A stretch of 55,623 bases of DNA from Thermomicrobiales bacterium (GCA_030446685.1 JAUJMV010000006.1:80954-136576), one strand, 5' to 3'; shown: positions 1 through 9,267, counted from the first letter of the stretch. The notes: generated by a model from the sequence alone, not told the origin. Numbers and translations are program-made.

Positions 1-11
1 CCGCTTCGACC

Positions 12-449
12 CTAGCGCACGACCAGCGTGGCGACCATCCCCGCCGCCTTGTGCCCCGGATAGTCGCAGATGATCCGGTACTCGCCCGCGGGCAGGGCCT
101 TGACCGTGAAGGTGTTGGTCGTGTTCGCGCCGAAGTTCTTGCTGCGCCGGTTGACGCCCGGCCCTTCGAGCGTGAATTGGTGGGCGATCGGGCTCGGATT
201 CTTCACCACGAAACTGATGTCGCCCGCGGTCGCCTCGTAGGTCGCCCGGTCCCACCGCAGCGCCCCGCTCGGGTCGGCCGCGATCTCGACCTGCTGGGCA
301 ACCACCTCGCTGCTGAAGCCCCCGTCCCCCCCTCGGCCACCCCCCCCCGCGCCGCCACATGCGGCCAGCACGACGCCGAGCAAGATTGCCAGCGCGCAGA
401 CCGCGCCCCGCTGCCACCACCGCGAACCCACCGGCCCCACTCCTTCCAA
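12..449 (-). CDS. Cupredoxin-domain lipoprotein
   Basis: A 145-residue exported protein with a plastocyanin/azurin-like copper fold, probably a small electron carrier on the outer face of the membrane. The N-terminus has Arg residues and a hydrophobic segment ending in a lipobox (LAAC, lipidated Cys31), then a Gly-rich linker, then a beta-rich domain. His90 (IAHQF) and a C-terminal loop with Cys128, His133 and Met138 (CDYPGHKAAGM) form the classic type-1 copper His-Cys-His-Met set. All ligands are present, so copper binding is a confident inference. The redox partner is unknown. The next gene on the same strand, a small membrane protein with His residues in its helices, lies 32 nt upstream and may be co-transcribed. 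Confidence 0.88.
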   Translation of the reverse strand: MEGVGPVGSRWWQRGAVCALAILLGVVLAACGGAGGGGRGGDGGFSSEVVAQQVEIAADPSGALRWDRATYEATAGDISFVVKNPSPIAHQFTLEGPGVNRRSKNFGANTTNTFTVKALPAGEYRIICDYPGHKAAGMVATLVVR

Positions 450-481
450 ATCCGGGGCGACGCCGCCCCCGCCGACACCGC

Positions 482-991
482 CTATGCGGCGACCCCCGCG
501 CCGCGCCCCTCCGCCCGGACCACGCGCCAGGCCCGCTGCCCGAGGTGGACGGCGATCCAGAAGATGACGAAGCCGCTGACCGGGTGGAACGCCCCCGGCA
601 GACCACCGATGTTCGCGGTGGCATACTGCGCCCAGATCAGCGCGATCAGCGCCCCGGTCAGCCAGCGCAGCGCCGCCGGCAACCGCCCGAGAAAGGCGGC
701 CGCCAGCATCACCAGCGGCAGGCCCTCGAAGGCGTGGATGAAACTCGTGTGCCAGCCCCAGCGCGCCGAATCAACGAAGATCGCCATGCCGGCCAGAAAG
801 ACCTGGGCGGCCACGCAGCCGGCGAAGACCCAGGCGAGCGCCAGGTAGCCCCACCGCGCCGATCGCACCCCCGCCGGCAGCGGCGCAACCCCGCCCGCGG
901 GCCGCGCCCCATGCCCCTCGCCGGCCACGCCGACCGCCCCCGGCTCCGCCAGCGCCACCGCGCCCCGCTCGCCGCCGACCTCCCGTGCCAT
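482..991 (-). CDS. Small polytopic membrane protein (DUF6220-like)
   Basis: A 169-residue protein with a polar Gly/Ala/Glu-rich N-terminal stretch of about 45 residues followed by four hydrophobic helices. Histidines lie in or next to helices (GWHTSF, FIHAFEG, AFHPVSG, IAVHLGQ), reminiscent of small heme-binding or DUF6220-type membrane proteins. The family call is from memory of the pattern and heme binding is speculation. It is on the same strand as the downstream cupredoxin lipoprotein with a short gap, so an electron-transfer pair is plausible. The first 40 residues may be over-annotated, because internal starts exist. Confidence 0.6.
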   Translation of the reverse strand: MAREVGGERGAVALAEPGAVGVAGEGHGARPAGGVAPLPAGVRSARWGYLALAWVFAGCVAAQVFLAGMAIFVDSARWGWHTSFIHAFEGLPLVMLAAAFLGRLPAALRWLTGALIALIWAQYATANIGGLPGAFHPVSGFVIFWIAVHLGQRAWRVVRAEGRGAGVAA

Positions 992-1336
992 CTCTCACCT
1001 CCTCTCACTGCCGCGCCGGACCCCCGCGCCTACCCCGAGCATAGCGGGCGGGTATCGCGCCCGGTTGGCGGAAGTGCGGCGAAAGTGTGACCGAACCACG
1101 ACCAAAGCGTGGGCCTGCTCCCGCGGGACTTCCCTTGACCACTTCACGGTGCCGGGCCTCCTTCCCCGCTCGTGCGCCGGGGCGATTCGCAATAGGGCTG
1201 TCCGGTGGCAGCGCGTCATCGGGTGGGGCCGTTCGACTGCCCCTCCAAGACCCGCCCCAGGTCCCCGCCCATCCTTGTCGCCAACCGCCGTAGCACCCTG
1301 GGGTGACCTGACGCGCCGAAGCGCGGCGACGCCGTT
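992..1336. other. Intergenic region without a convincing gene
   Basis: About 345 bases between two leftward genes. Open frames here have no recognisable domain and overlap each other in antisense. I see no tRNA, strong promoter or long repeat. Confidence 0.5.
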
Positions 1337-1732
1337 TCAATGCGCGGCCGGCGTGTCCCGGTTGAACCCGCGCCGAATCGCCAGCGCCACAAGGCCCAGG
1401 ACCGCGCCCCAGATCAGATTGGTGACGATGATGCTCACCATCGCCACCATCGGCAACGAGGCGGGCGCGCTGTCCACGAAGAAGGTCGCGACGACTCGCT
1501 GGAGGACGATGGCGAAGACGCCGTACAGCCCGCTCACGGCAACGAGCGTGGCGAACGGGCTCGGGACACGCCGTAGCGCCACGACCCCCACCCAGATAGC
1601 CGCGATGACGGCGGTGACGAGGACGCTGTCCCACGGACCCTCGAAACGCTCGTACACCTCGAAGATGCTCAGCAGCGGCCTGACGAGACCCAAGGCGGCG
1701 AGGGGGATGATCAGCTTCGGTCGCAGACCCAT
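1337..1732 (-). CDS. Four-helix membrane protein, function unknown
   Basis: A 131-residue hydrophobic protein with about four transmembrane segments. I chose the internal ATG at 1732 over the upstream frame start at 1831 because a GGAG ribosome-binding site lies just ahead of it and the hydrophobic sequence begins at once (MGLRPKLIIPLAAL). The extra upstream residues look like translated non-coding DNA. No motif identifies a family. It stands alone between non-coding stretches. Confidence 0.65.
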   Translation of the reverse strand: MGLRPKLIIPLAALGLVRPLLSIFEVYERFEGPWDSVLVTAVIAAIWVGVVALRRVPSPFATLVAVSGLYGVFAIVLQRVVATFFVDSAPASLPMVAMVSIIVTNLIWGAVLGLVALAIRRGFNRDTPAAH

Positions 1733-2454
1733 GAGTGCTCCTGTCCGCACCGTGTGCAGGGTGAATGGCCTGTCAGCCGCCCTGCACTCGTAGGGGCCGC
1801 GGATTCCCGTCCTCCCCCACCGGTGCGCCACCTTGCAGAGGTGCCCCGCCCCCGTCGCCCCACGGACACCACGCTACGCCCACCGGCGACCTCCCTCTGC
1901 TCGAAGGCGGCTGGCGGAATGGCTGCGCCCGCCGCGCGTCTCCGGTGTAGGGGCGTTCGACTGAACGCCCAGACCGTCGCCACAGCACCGGCGCAACCAT
2001 GACGAGAACCGCTGTAGACACGCCCTGGTCATCGGCATAGTCGTGCGCCTCCTTGCGAGCATGAACCTCCCCCCTCGCGGTAGCCCGGTTGCTCCGCGCC
2101 GTCGCGCCGCCCCTGGTGACGCGAATCGATCTGCTGCTGATTGTCGGGGAGGAACTTGAGAGCGTCCTAAGAATCGCGGGATGGGCGGCGGCGCCCGGTG
2201 GTTCGGGGAATTGTTCAGACTGGCGGGGCAACTTCGCCGCGCCGGTTCACCGGCTCCGCGTACGTGCTACGCGGCGTTCCGGGATGCGACACATTTGCCC
2301 CCCCGACTCTCAACCGATACGCCGAGGGCGGCGGGCGTGAACGCGCCCCCCGCTGTGCTACAATCGAGGCCTCACGATCCGCCTGACCACGTTCATGACG
2401 CGCCGGACGACGTGCCAAAGGCCATCCCCCAGGCGATCGAGCGGAGATCTCGGC
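1733..2454. other. Long intergenic region with a palindromic repeat and a promoter-like site
   Basis: About 720 bases with no gene I can support. It carries one copy of the GTAGGGGCGTTC..GAACGCCC palindromic repeat (about 1944-1971), which recurs inverted near 37485-37514. A TACAAT hexamer at 2359-2364 is a possible -10 element for the DUF4058-like gene that follows. The -35 element is not clear. Confidence 0.45.
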
Positions 2455-3445
2455 ATGACGCCCCTGCGATCGATCAGGAACCAGTACCTCGGCGTCAATG
2501 CCCACCTGCACAGCTACTGGCAGGCGGTCGGCGGCTGGAGCCGCTTCCACACCAACCACATCACCGACCTCCTGCGCGCGCTGCGCCCGCTGCTGCTGCC
2601 GCTCGGCTACGACGCCGACGTCGAGCCGTCGCTCCAGATCCGCCGGCTCGACGACGCCGAGCCGGCGCGATATCCGGAGTCGGACGTCACTATTTACGAC
2701 CTGGATCGGGGTCGCGCCCGCCAGCGCGCGGCGGCCGGTCGGCCGCCGGCGTGGCGGAGCTTGTGCTGCCCCTGCCGGAAGGGCTCTTCGGCGAGCCCCT
2801 CTCCTCTAAGGAATACAGCGCGATCGGCATCTACGAGTCCGTGCCGGGGCGGCTCGACCGCGGCGCGCCGATCGCCTGGCTCGAACTGCTCTCCTCCAAC
2901 AAGCCGGGCGGGCGCGACGCCCAAGACTACGTCGACAAGCGCCTGGCGGTCCTGGAGAGTGGGATCGTCTTCGTGGAACTCGACTATCTGCACGAATCGG
3001 CGCCGACCCTGCCCGGCCTCCCGAGTTACCGCCCCCGCCGCGGGAGCCCCCGCCGCCGCGGCACGCGCCTACCGGATCGTCGCGATCGATCCGCGCCCCA
3101 GCCTCCGCGACGGCACCATCCGCGCCAACCAATTCGACGTGGACGCGGCAATCCCGACCATGTCCATCCCCTCAGCGGGACCGATGCCCTCCCCTTCGAT
3201 TTCGGCCTGCCCTACCGCAAGACCTTCGAGGAAACCCTCTACGGGCTCCAGTTGGTTGATTATGGCGAGTTGCCCCAGCATTTCGACCGCTACAGCGCCG
3301 CCGATCAGCGGCGGATCGCCCTGCGGATGCTGGCGGTCGCGGAGGCGGCGGCCGAGGGCGCGACCTGGAGAGCGGGCCATTCCTCGCGCGCGATTTGACG
3401 CTGGACGAGGCCCTGGCACGGCTGACGGCGCTAACGGAGGGGTAG
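2455..3445 (+). pseudogene. DUF4058-like protein, several frameshifts
   Basis: Pieces of one protein are spread over two reading frames. The N-terminal piece starts at ATG 2455 (MTPLRSIRNQYLGVN) in one frame. The middle piece contains the family hallmark of an IAWLELLSSNKPGG segment followed by YVDKRLAVLESGIVFVELDYL, like DUF4058 proteins (VIEVLSPANK.. and ..VHLVEIDLL). The tail returns with LPYRKTFEETLYGLQLVDYG. At least three frame changes (near 2720, 3030 and 3170) are needed to assemble it. DUF4058 proteins are common in Chloroflexota and cyanobacteria, and their function is not established. Either the gene is dead or the sequence carries indel errors, and other frameshifted genes nearby make the second explanation credible. 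Confidence 0.7.
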
Positions 3446-3598
3446 CGGGCCGACGGCGAAGCGGCGACGGACCCGGCCCGGACCAATTTCCTGGACAACT
3501 ACCAGTACCGATACCCCGGCCACGTCCCTTGACCGGCCGGCCACGAACGCCATAGACTGACGGCCGGAAGCGGCGAGGCGCCGACCCTGGAGGGCACC

Positions 3599-4072
3599 GT
3601 GAAAACGAAAGACGACCTCCTGGCCGAGATCCGGGCCGAGCGCGCGGCTGGCACGCCCTCCTCGCCGAGGTCGGCGAGGGGCGCATGGAGCGGCCGGGGC
3701 CGATGGGCGATTGGACCCTCAAAGATCTCGCCGCCCACCTCACCGGCTGGCGGGAGCGGACGATCCGGCGTATCGAAGCCGGCCCCGGCCGGGGAGCCGC
3801 CGACCCCCTGGCCGGGCCACCTGACCGGGGACGACGCCATCAACGCCTGGATCTACGAGCGCAACCGCGACCGCTCGCGCGAGGTGCTGGCCGAGGCGGA
3901 CGCCTCATTCGCGCGCCTGGCCGCGGCGGTCGCCGCGCTCCCCGACGAGGATCTGACCGCGCCAGGGCGCTTCGCCTGGCTGGAGGGCCAGCCGCTCGTC
4001 GCCGCCGACTTCTTCGGCCACCTCCACGAAGAACACGAGCCCTCCATCCGCGCCTGGCTCGCGCGCGCCTGA
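3599..4072 (+). pseudogene. ClbS/DfsB-family four-helix protein, two compensating frameshifts
   Basis: The GTG start at 3599 has a GGAG site ahead. The N-terminus (MKTKDDLLAEIRAERAA) and C-terminus (DDAINAWIYERNRDRS, then FFGHLHEEHEPSIRAWLARA) are in the same frame. The middle (LLAEVGEGRMERPGPMGDW, LKDLAAHLTGWRERTIRRIE) reads in another frame from about 3650 to 3790. Together they give a complete ClbS/DfsB protein, a DinB-related family that includes the colibactin self-resistance protein ClbS. One base lost near GCGGCTGGCAC and one change near 3780 would restore a single frame. The function here is unknown. The compensating pair suggests either sequence error or a recently damaged gene. Confidence 0.75.
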
Positions 4073-4510
4073 ACCACCGCGCCCGCGGGCGAACCGTTGG
4101 TGCCCCTCATCCCCTCGCCCGAGTAGGCTAACTCACGAGGCTTGCACCACCCCGAACGGGGGCTCTCCGGCGCGCGCTCGGCCCGCCGGCACCGGTCGCC
4201 CGCCCCGGCGGGTCCGATCGATCGACGGCCTACCACGCCCGGCCACCCGGACGCGACCCCGCGCGGCGCCCGACGCGGAAAGGGGGAAATAACGAAACGA
4301 ACCCGCCGAAAAGCCGCTGAATACCCAGCTATAGCGCCAAATCCGACGCCTGGCAGCCCAGTCGAAACTACCCCAAAACAGGTGCTTTTTACCCCCGTTT
4401 CGGCCGGTTTGCCGCCGTGACCGGGCCACACCGGTCCTGTGACGACTCACCGCCGAGGGGAGCGCCGTCCCAGGTACGAACGGGTCCGAAGGGAGGGATG
4501 AGAGGTGACA
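4073..4510. repeat. Intergenic region with inverted copy of the GGGTTCGTTTCGT repeat
   Basis: No gene is supported here. Positions about 4273-4312, read on the minus strand, give GGGTTCGTTTCGTTATTTC followed by a pyrimidine-rich tract and GCG-rich sequence. This matches 22886-22925 on the plus strand at roughly four bases in five. The surrounding 100 bases are less GC-rich than the genes around them. Confidence 0.5.
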
Positions 4511-4915
4511 CTACCGCCGCCAATCCTGCACTGTGAGATCGGCCACGAACCCGAAGTGACGATCGCTGGTCAGCAGGATAAAGCCGCGCGTGCGCGCGAC
4601 CGCGGCGATCTGGGCGTCCAAGGCGGGAATCGGCCGTCCCGCCACTTTTTGCTCAGCCTGGATCTGCCCGAACATCCGGGCGGCGTCCTCGTCGAAAGGC
4701 CAGAGGCGCAACCCCCGAACCAACGCCTGCAAGCGCCGCGAATTCTCCCGGCGCCGCTGACTGGCGTAAACGGCATACTACAGCTCGCCGAGTACCGTGA
4801 TCGAAAGCGCGAACCGGTCGCCGCTCCCTTCCGCCTGCCGCACCCGGCCGACCAGCGGCTCCTCCCCGGCCATGAGGCTGCTGGCGTGATTGGTATCGAG
4901 CAGGTAGTCAGAGAT
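4511..4915 (-). pseudogene. PIN-domain ribonuclease (VapC-like), broken by an in-frame TAG
   Basis: Reading leftward from about 4915, the frame gives SDYLLDTNHASSLM, the first catalytic Asp region of PIN toxins, then LSITVLGEL. A TAG follows at about 4780, and then YAVYASQRRRENSRRLQALVRG..., ALDAQIAAVARTRG and TSDRHFGFVADL, the remaining PIN motifs. It is one continuous frame with a single internal amber codon. The start is also unclear: the codon where an ATG overlapping the antitoxin stop would be expected reads ATC. Intact VapC proteins cleave RNA and are neutralised by the upstream partner. This copy is probably inactive, or it carries a sequence error. Confidence 0.75.
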
Positions 4916-5168
4916 GCTCTTCCAGATCGCGGTCGCGCATGAGTTCGATGTCGGCCAGCAGCGCATCGAGCTCACCGGGCGCGAATTGCAGCGGGCCATG
5001 CTCCTGGAGGGCCTGGAGGATCGCCCCCGCCGAGCCCACCTCCGGACGCCGGCCGTACTTGGCTTGGAGGAAGCCGACGAAGTCGAGCACCTCGGCCACC
5101 TGCGCCTCGGGCAACTCCCGGACGGCCGCGACCAGGCGCTCCGCCAACTGGTCCTTGCGCTGTGTCAC
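4908..5168 (-). CDS. Putative antitoxin, DUF2281/VapB-like
   Basis: An 86-residue protein starting at GTG 5168 behind a GGGAGGGGGG ribosome-binding site. The N-terminal half (QLAERLVAAVRELPEAQVAEV) and LDFVGFLQAKYG fit the short DUF2281 family often found ahead of PIN toxins. The acidic C-terminus (ELDALLADIELMRDRDLEEHL) would be the toxin-binding tail. Its end overlaps the start of the PIN gene, the usual arrangement of such modules. The assignment rests on gene order and length. If the toxin is truly dead, this gene is a relic. Confidence 0.7.
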   Translation of the reverse strand: MTQRKDQLAERLVAAVRELPEAQVAEVLDFVGFLQAKYGRRPEVGSAGAILQALQEHGPLQFAPGELDALLADIELMRDRDLEEHL

Positions 5169-5253
5169 GGCCCCCCTCCCGATCCTCGGGACGCCGGGGG
5201 CGCCGCGCCCCGCGCCCGGCCGCGCGCCGGAGACGGAACGCGGCGCCCCCCGC

Positions 5254-7515
5254 TCAGCCCTGCAGCGCCGCGCGCACCCGCTCCGGCGTCAGCGGCACCT
5301 CCGGGATCCGCGTCGCCGTCGCCGCCTTCACCGCGTTGGCGATCGTCGCCGCGCCGGGGATGATCGGCGGCTCCCCCACGATCCGCGCCCCGAACGGCCC
5401 GTCCGGCGTCGGCACCTCCACCAGGATCGTCTCGATCGCCGGCGCCTGGTCCGCCTTCGGCATCGCGTAGTCCATGAAGCTGCCGGTCAGCAACTGCCCC
5501 TCCTCGTCGTGGATCAGCTGCTCGTAGAGCGCGAAGCCGATCCCCTGCACCACCCCGCCGAGGATCTGCCCCTCCACCGCCGGCGGGTTCAGCGCGCGCC
5601 CCACGTCCTGCGCCGCCACATAGTCGAGCACCGCGATCTCCCCGGTGTCCGGGTCGACCCGCACCCGCGCCAGGTGCGCCGCGAAGCCCGGCGCGATCAC
5701 CTTCTGCGCGCTCGCCCCGCGCGCGTAGATCGGCTCGTAGCGGCTGGTGCTCAGCCGCGCCACCTCCGCCAGCGTCACCTTGCTGTCCGGCGCGCCCTTC
5801 ACCCGGATCTCGCCGTCGGCGATCTCCAAATCGTCCGGCGCCGCCTCCAGCCGGTCGGCGGCGATCGCCAGCACCTGCCGCTTCGCCTCGCTCGCCGCCT
5901 CCAGCACCGCCTTGCCCACCGTGTAGGTGATCTGGCTGCCGCCGCTCCCCGGCGAGTGCGGCGCGCTGTCGGTGTCGCTCATCACGACGCGCACCTTCGC
6001 CGGGTCGATCCCGAACGCCTCCGCCGCGATCACCGCGAAGCTGGTGCTCTGCCCGGTCAGGTCGGCCACCCCCGTGCTGATCGTCAGCGTCCCGCCCGGA
6101 TCCATCCGGCAGACCGCCGCCGCCGGCCCCTTGCCGCCCGGCCAGCCGCCCGCCCCGACCCCGACCCCCTCGTGCGGCCCGACGTTGTGCCGCCCCTGCC
6201 AGAGCGGGTGGGCGCGCAGCCGTTCGAGGCACTCCTTCAGGCCGATCGTCGGCCAGGGGTTGCCGTCCGGCCAGAGGTCGCCCTCGACGATCGCGTTCTG
6301 GATGCGGAAGTCGAGCGGGTCGATCCCCAGCCGCTCCGCCAGGTCGTCCATCGCCGACTCGATCGCGAAGCTCGCCTGCGGCGCCCCCGGCGCGCGGTAG
6401 GCCCCCACGCCCGGCTTATTGGTCATCACCTCGTAGCCCTTGATCTCGAGGTTCGGGAAGCGGTAGTAGCCGCCGACCAGCAGGCAGCCGATCCCCAGCG
6501 CGCTCCCCGCGTAGGCCCCGGTGTCGAAGATCACCCGCGCCTGCAAGGCCGTCAGCGTCCCGTCCCGCTTCGCCCCCACCTTCAGCTCGAAGACGGTCAG
6601 CGGCGACGGGTTGGCCGCCAGGAAGTCCTCCCCGCGCGTGTAGGCCAGCCGCACCGGCCGCCCCGTCTGCACCGCCAGCGCCGCCACGAACGGGTCGAGC
6701 AGCACGTACTTCGCCCCGAAGCCGCCGCCGATCGGCACCGGCACGACCTTCACCTGCGCCGGCGCCAGCCCCAGCGCCGCCGCGACCTCGTCGCGCGTGT
6801 AGAAGTAGGCCTGCGTGCTGGTGTAGACCGTCACCCCGCCCGTCGCGAAGTCGGGCGCCACCGCGCAGGTCTGCGTCTCCAGGTAGCCCTGGTGGACGTA
6901 GTTCACCCGGTAGCTCCCCTCGACGATCGCGTCGGCCTCGCGGAACCCCGCCTCCACGTCGCCGCGCTTGAAGCTGACGCTGTTGCTGACGTTCGCCGGC
7001 AGGTCCTCCTGCTCCTCATCCTCGTCCTTGACGACCGCCGCGTGCAGGTCGGCCTCCTCCGCCCCCGCCGCCGGCAGGTCGCGCACCCGCGGCGCATCCT
7101 CGGCCATCCCCCGGATCGGGTCGGTGACGGCAGGCCCCGGCTCGTACTCCGCCCGCACCGCCGCCGCCCCGTCGGTTGCCTGCGCCTCGGTCTCCCCCAG
7201 CACCACCGCCACCGGCTGCCCGTTGAAGACCACCCGGTCGCGCGCCAGGAAGTTCAGCCGCCGCGAGCCCGACTCCGCCCCCTTCAGGGCCAGGTCCTCC
7301 GCCGTGTAGACCGCGACGACGCCCGGCAGCGCCCGCGCCGCGGCGGTGTCGATGCTCGTGATCCGCGCGCTGGCGTAGGGGCTGAGGACCAGCCGCGCGT
7401 GCAACATCCCCGGCAGGGCCACGTCCCCCGCGTAGCGCGCCCGCCCGGTCACCTTCTCCGGGGCGTCGCGCCGCTTGATCTCGCCGCCCACCGCCGTCAT
7501 CTCCGCCTGCACCAT
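5254..7515 (-). CDS. Xanthine-dehydrogenase-family molybdopterin-binding subunit
   Basis: A protein of about 753 residues and the large catalytic subunit of a molybdenum hydroxylase (xanthine oxidase family), which hydroxylates purines, aldehydes or aromatic heterocycles in the cytoplasm. I prefer the ATG at 7515 because the hammerhead domain begins right after it (GGEIKRRDAPEKVTGRARYA). Visible hallmarks are the molybdopterin-binding IGGGFGAK loop, YRAPGAPQASFAIE with the conserved Arg, DVGRALNPPAVEGQI, and near the C-terminus GARIVGEPPII, whose Glu fits the catalytic base of the family. The FAD and 2Fe-2S subunits normally encoded alongside are absent on both sides, so it must use partners from elsewhere. 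The substrate cannot be told. Confidence 0.9.
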   Translation of the reverse strand: MVQAEMTAVGGEIKRRDAPEKVTGRARYAGDVALPGMLHARLVLSPYASARITSIDTAAARALPGVVAVYTAEDLALKGAESGSRRLNFLARDRVVFNGQPVAVVLGETEAQATDGAAAVRAEYEPGPAVTDPIRGMAEDAPRVRDLPAAGAEEADLHAAVVKDEDEEQEDLPANVSNSVSFKRGDVEAGFREADAIVEGSYRVNYVHQGYLETQTCAVAPDFATGGVTVYTSTQAYFYTRDEVAAALGLAPAQVKVVPVPIGGGFGAKYVLLDPFVAALAVQTGRPVRLAYTRGEDFLAANPSPLTVFELKVGAKRDGTLTALQARVIFDTGAYAGSALGIGCLLVGGYYRFPNLEIKGYEVMTNKPGVGAYRAPGAPQASFAIESAMDDLAERLGIDPLDFRIQNAIVEGDLWPDGNPWPTIGLKECLERLRAHPLWQGRHNVGPHEGVGVGAGGWPGGKGPAAAVCRMDPGGTLTISTGVADLTGQSTSFAVIAAEAFGIDPAKVRVVMSDTDSAPHSPGSGGSQITYTVGKAVLEAASEAKRQVLAIAADRLEAAPDDLEIADGEIRVKGAPDSKVTLAEVARLSTSRYEPIYARGASAQKVIAPGFAAHLARVRVDPDTGEIAVLDYVAAQDVGRALNPPAVEGQILGGVVQGIGFALYEQLIHDEEGQLLTGSFMDYAMPKADQAPAIETILVEVPTPDGPFGARIVGEPPIIPGAATIANAVKAATATRIPEVPLTPERVRAALQG

Positions 7516-7653
7516 GACCGTTCCATCTCCCCTCCCGGCCGCCTGGGCCGGGACTGTCGCCACGCCGGTTCCCATCTGGCAAGGGCGACGCCCATCGCCC
7601 ACCGCCGCATCATAGCGCACGCGCCGTACCGACGCTATGGGAGACCGACCCAG

Positions 7654-8661
7654 TCAGCCCAGCGCTGCCGCCGCCCCGGCGGTCAGGTAGCGACTCGCCC
7701 ACGCCCGCAGGGTGGTCAACTCGTCGGCCCACCGCTGGCCGGGGCGGTGGAAGTATTCCCAGAGGATCAGCCGGTCGCGCAGCATGTAGAGCGCGAAGCG
7801 CGCGGCGAAACCGGGGCGCGGCGGTCGGCGCTCCAGGTAGGCGCCGGCGAACGCCCGCGCCCGCGCCGGATCCTCGTCCAGGTAGCCGGCGACCTGCCGA
7901 GGCAGGTCGGCTTCCCCGTCGCCGAAGTGCGCCTCCATCAGGTCGAAGACCCCGCCGACGCGCCAGGCCCCGCCGGTCTGCTCCACGGTGACGTTGGCCT
8001 CCTTGTAGTCCTGCATCACAAAGCAGGGCGGGCAGGGCGCCCCGAGCGCCGGCTGGGCGGCGGCGATGATCGACTCCACCCAGGCGGCATCGGCGGCGGT
8101 CGTGCGGCCGTCGTGCGCCCGCGAGCGCGCCAGCCACCGCCGGGTGTCGGCGACGATCCAGTCGCCGTAGCCGCCGGCGAAGGGCGCGATCGTGCCGGAC
8201 GCCAGGTCGTAGCGGCCGGCGTGGGGCCAGCACAGATCGTGCAGGGTCGCCAGCCCCACGCCCAGCGCCCGCGCGATCGCCGCCCGATCCGCCGCCCCGA
8301 GGGCCGCCCGGACCGCCGGGTCCGCCAGTTGCAGTCCGGGCATCCGCGGCATCAGGGCGTAGCTCCAGCCGAAGAGATCCTCCGCCGGGTCGAGCAGGTA
8401 CGGCCACGGCGCCGGGGCCGCCGTCCGTTCGTGCAGCAGCCGCGCGAAGAACTGCTCGGACGGGAACTGGTCGGGGTAGTGCGGGCGGCCGCGCAGGACC
8501 CATTCGCCGGCGCTGCTCGTCACGAAGACATTCTGCCCGAAGAGGCCGAAGGGGATCGGCGCGGCCCCGACGAAGCGGCCCAATCCGAAGCGGTCGAGCG
8601 CCGCCTGGAATTGCGCCGGACGGATCGGCCCGAGCCGCCGCGAGTAGACTACCTCCGTCAC
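7654..8661 (-). CDS. Aminoglycoside-phosphotransferase-family (APH-like) protein
   Basis: About 335 residues from GTG 8661, which follows a GGGGGG purine run. The N-lobe has a nucleotide-loop-like stretch (FGLFGQNVFVTSSAGEWVLRG) and ALMPRMPGL. The C-lobe has MQDYKEANV, where APH kinases have H-x-D-x-x-x-x-N, and GVFDLMEAHFGDGEADL, the metal-binding Asp region. The catalytic Asp and Asn are kept but the His is replaced by Gln. The family phosphorylates hydroxyls of small molecules such as antibiotics, sugars and choline. The substrate is unknown and resistance should not be assumed. It is divergent from the DinB gene starting at 8764. Confidence 0.75.
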   Translation of the reverse strand: MTEVVYSRRLGPIRPAQFQAALDRFGLGRFVGAAPIPFGLFGQNVFVTSSAGEWVLRGRPHYPDQFPSEQFFARLLHERTAAPAPWPYLLDPAEDLFGWSYALMPRMPGLQLADPAVRAALGAADRAAIARALGVGLATLHDLCWPHAGRYDLASGTIAPFAGGYGDWIVADTRRWLARSRAHDGRTTAADAAWVESIIAAAQPALGAPCPPCFVMQDYKEANVTVEQTGGAWRVGGVFDLMEAHFGDGEADLPRQVAGYLDEDPARARAFAGAYLERRPPRPGFAARFALYMLRDRLILWEYFHRPGQRWADELTTLRAWASRYLTAGAAAALG

Positions 8662-8763
8662 ATCCCCCCTACCGGGCCACTCCGAGACTACGGCCCATGG
8701 AGTACGATACGCCGGCATGGCCGACGACGCGGGACGGGATGTACGGCGCGGTGGAGGGCGACA

Positions 8764-9267
8764 ATGCCACTGACGAACGACGAGCGGGCGCGGCTGATCG
8801 CGCAGTACGCGGCCGGGCCGGCACGCCTGCAGGCCGCGCTGGACTCCGTGCCGGAAGAGGCGCGACAGTGGCGCCCGGCGCCCGGCGCCTGGTCGGCCCA
8901 CGAGATCATCTGCCACTGCGGCGATTCGGAGACGACCTCCGCCACGCGCATCCGCCTCCTCCTCGCCGAACAGGATCCCGTCATCACCGGCTACGACCAG
9001 GACGCCTGGGCGGAGCGGCTCGACTACCACGGCCACCCGCTGGAGCCGGCGCTGGCCGCGGTCGACGCCGCGCGCGCCAACACCGTCGCGCTGCTGCGGC
9101 GCCTGCCGCCGGAGTCCTGGTCGCGCGAGGGGCGGCACTCCGAGTCCGGTCGCTACGGGGCCGAGGACTGGCTGCGGATCTACGCCGCGCACCTGGACGA
9201 TCACGCCCGGCAGATCGCGGGGAACCTGGCCGCGTGGCAAGCCCGCGAACGGCCAGCGCCGGTATAG
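8764..9267 (+). CDS. DinB-superfamily protein
   Basis: A 167-residue four-helix-bundle protein starting at ATG 8764 after a GGAGG site. The DinB metal-site pattern is visible: a His in the second helix (HEIICHCGDSE) and the C-terminal H-x-x-x-H pair (AAHLDDHARQIAG). GAWSAHEIICH is a typical DinB signature. Members are metal-binding proteins, some being thiol-dependent S-transferases using bacillithiol or mycothiol, and most are uncharacterised. It is a single gene divergently placed from the APH-like kinase. Confidence 0.85.
   Translation: MPLTNDERARLIAQYAAGPARLQAALDSVPEEARQWRPAPGAWSAHEIICHCGDSETTSATRIRLLLAEQDPVITGYDQDAWAERLDYHGHPLEPALAAVDAARANTVALLRRLPPESWSREGRHSESGRYGAEDWLRIYAAHLDDHARQIAGNLAAWQARERPAPV

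Noticed and set aside
4778-4780. In-frame TAG in the PIN toxin as a pyrrolysine codon
   Set aside because: The position (after LGEL) is not catalytic and Pyl decoding is not expected. A nonsense mutation or error is simpler.
4939-9267. A 1442-codon open frame on the plus strand
   Set aside because: It is a low-complexity Arg/His/Pro-rich shadow antisense to the xanthine-dehydrogenase-family gene and the APH-like gene; only its last 168 codons (DinB) are real.
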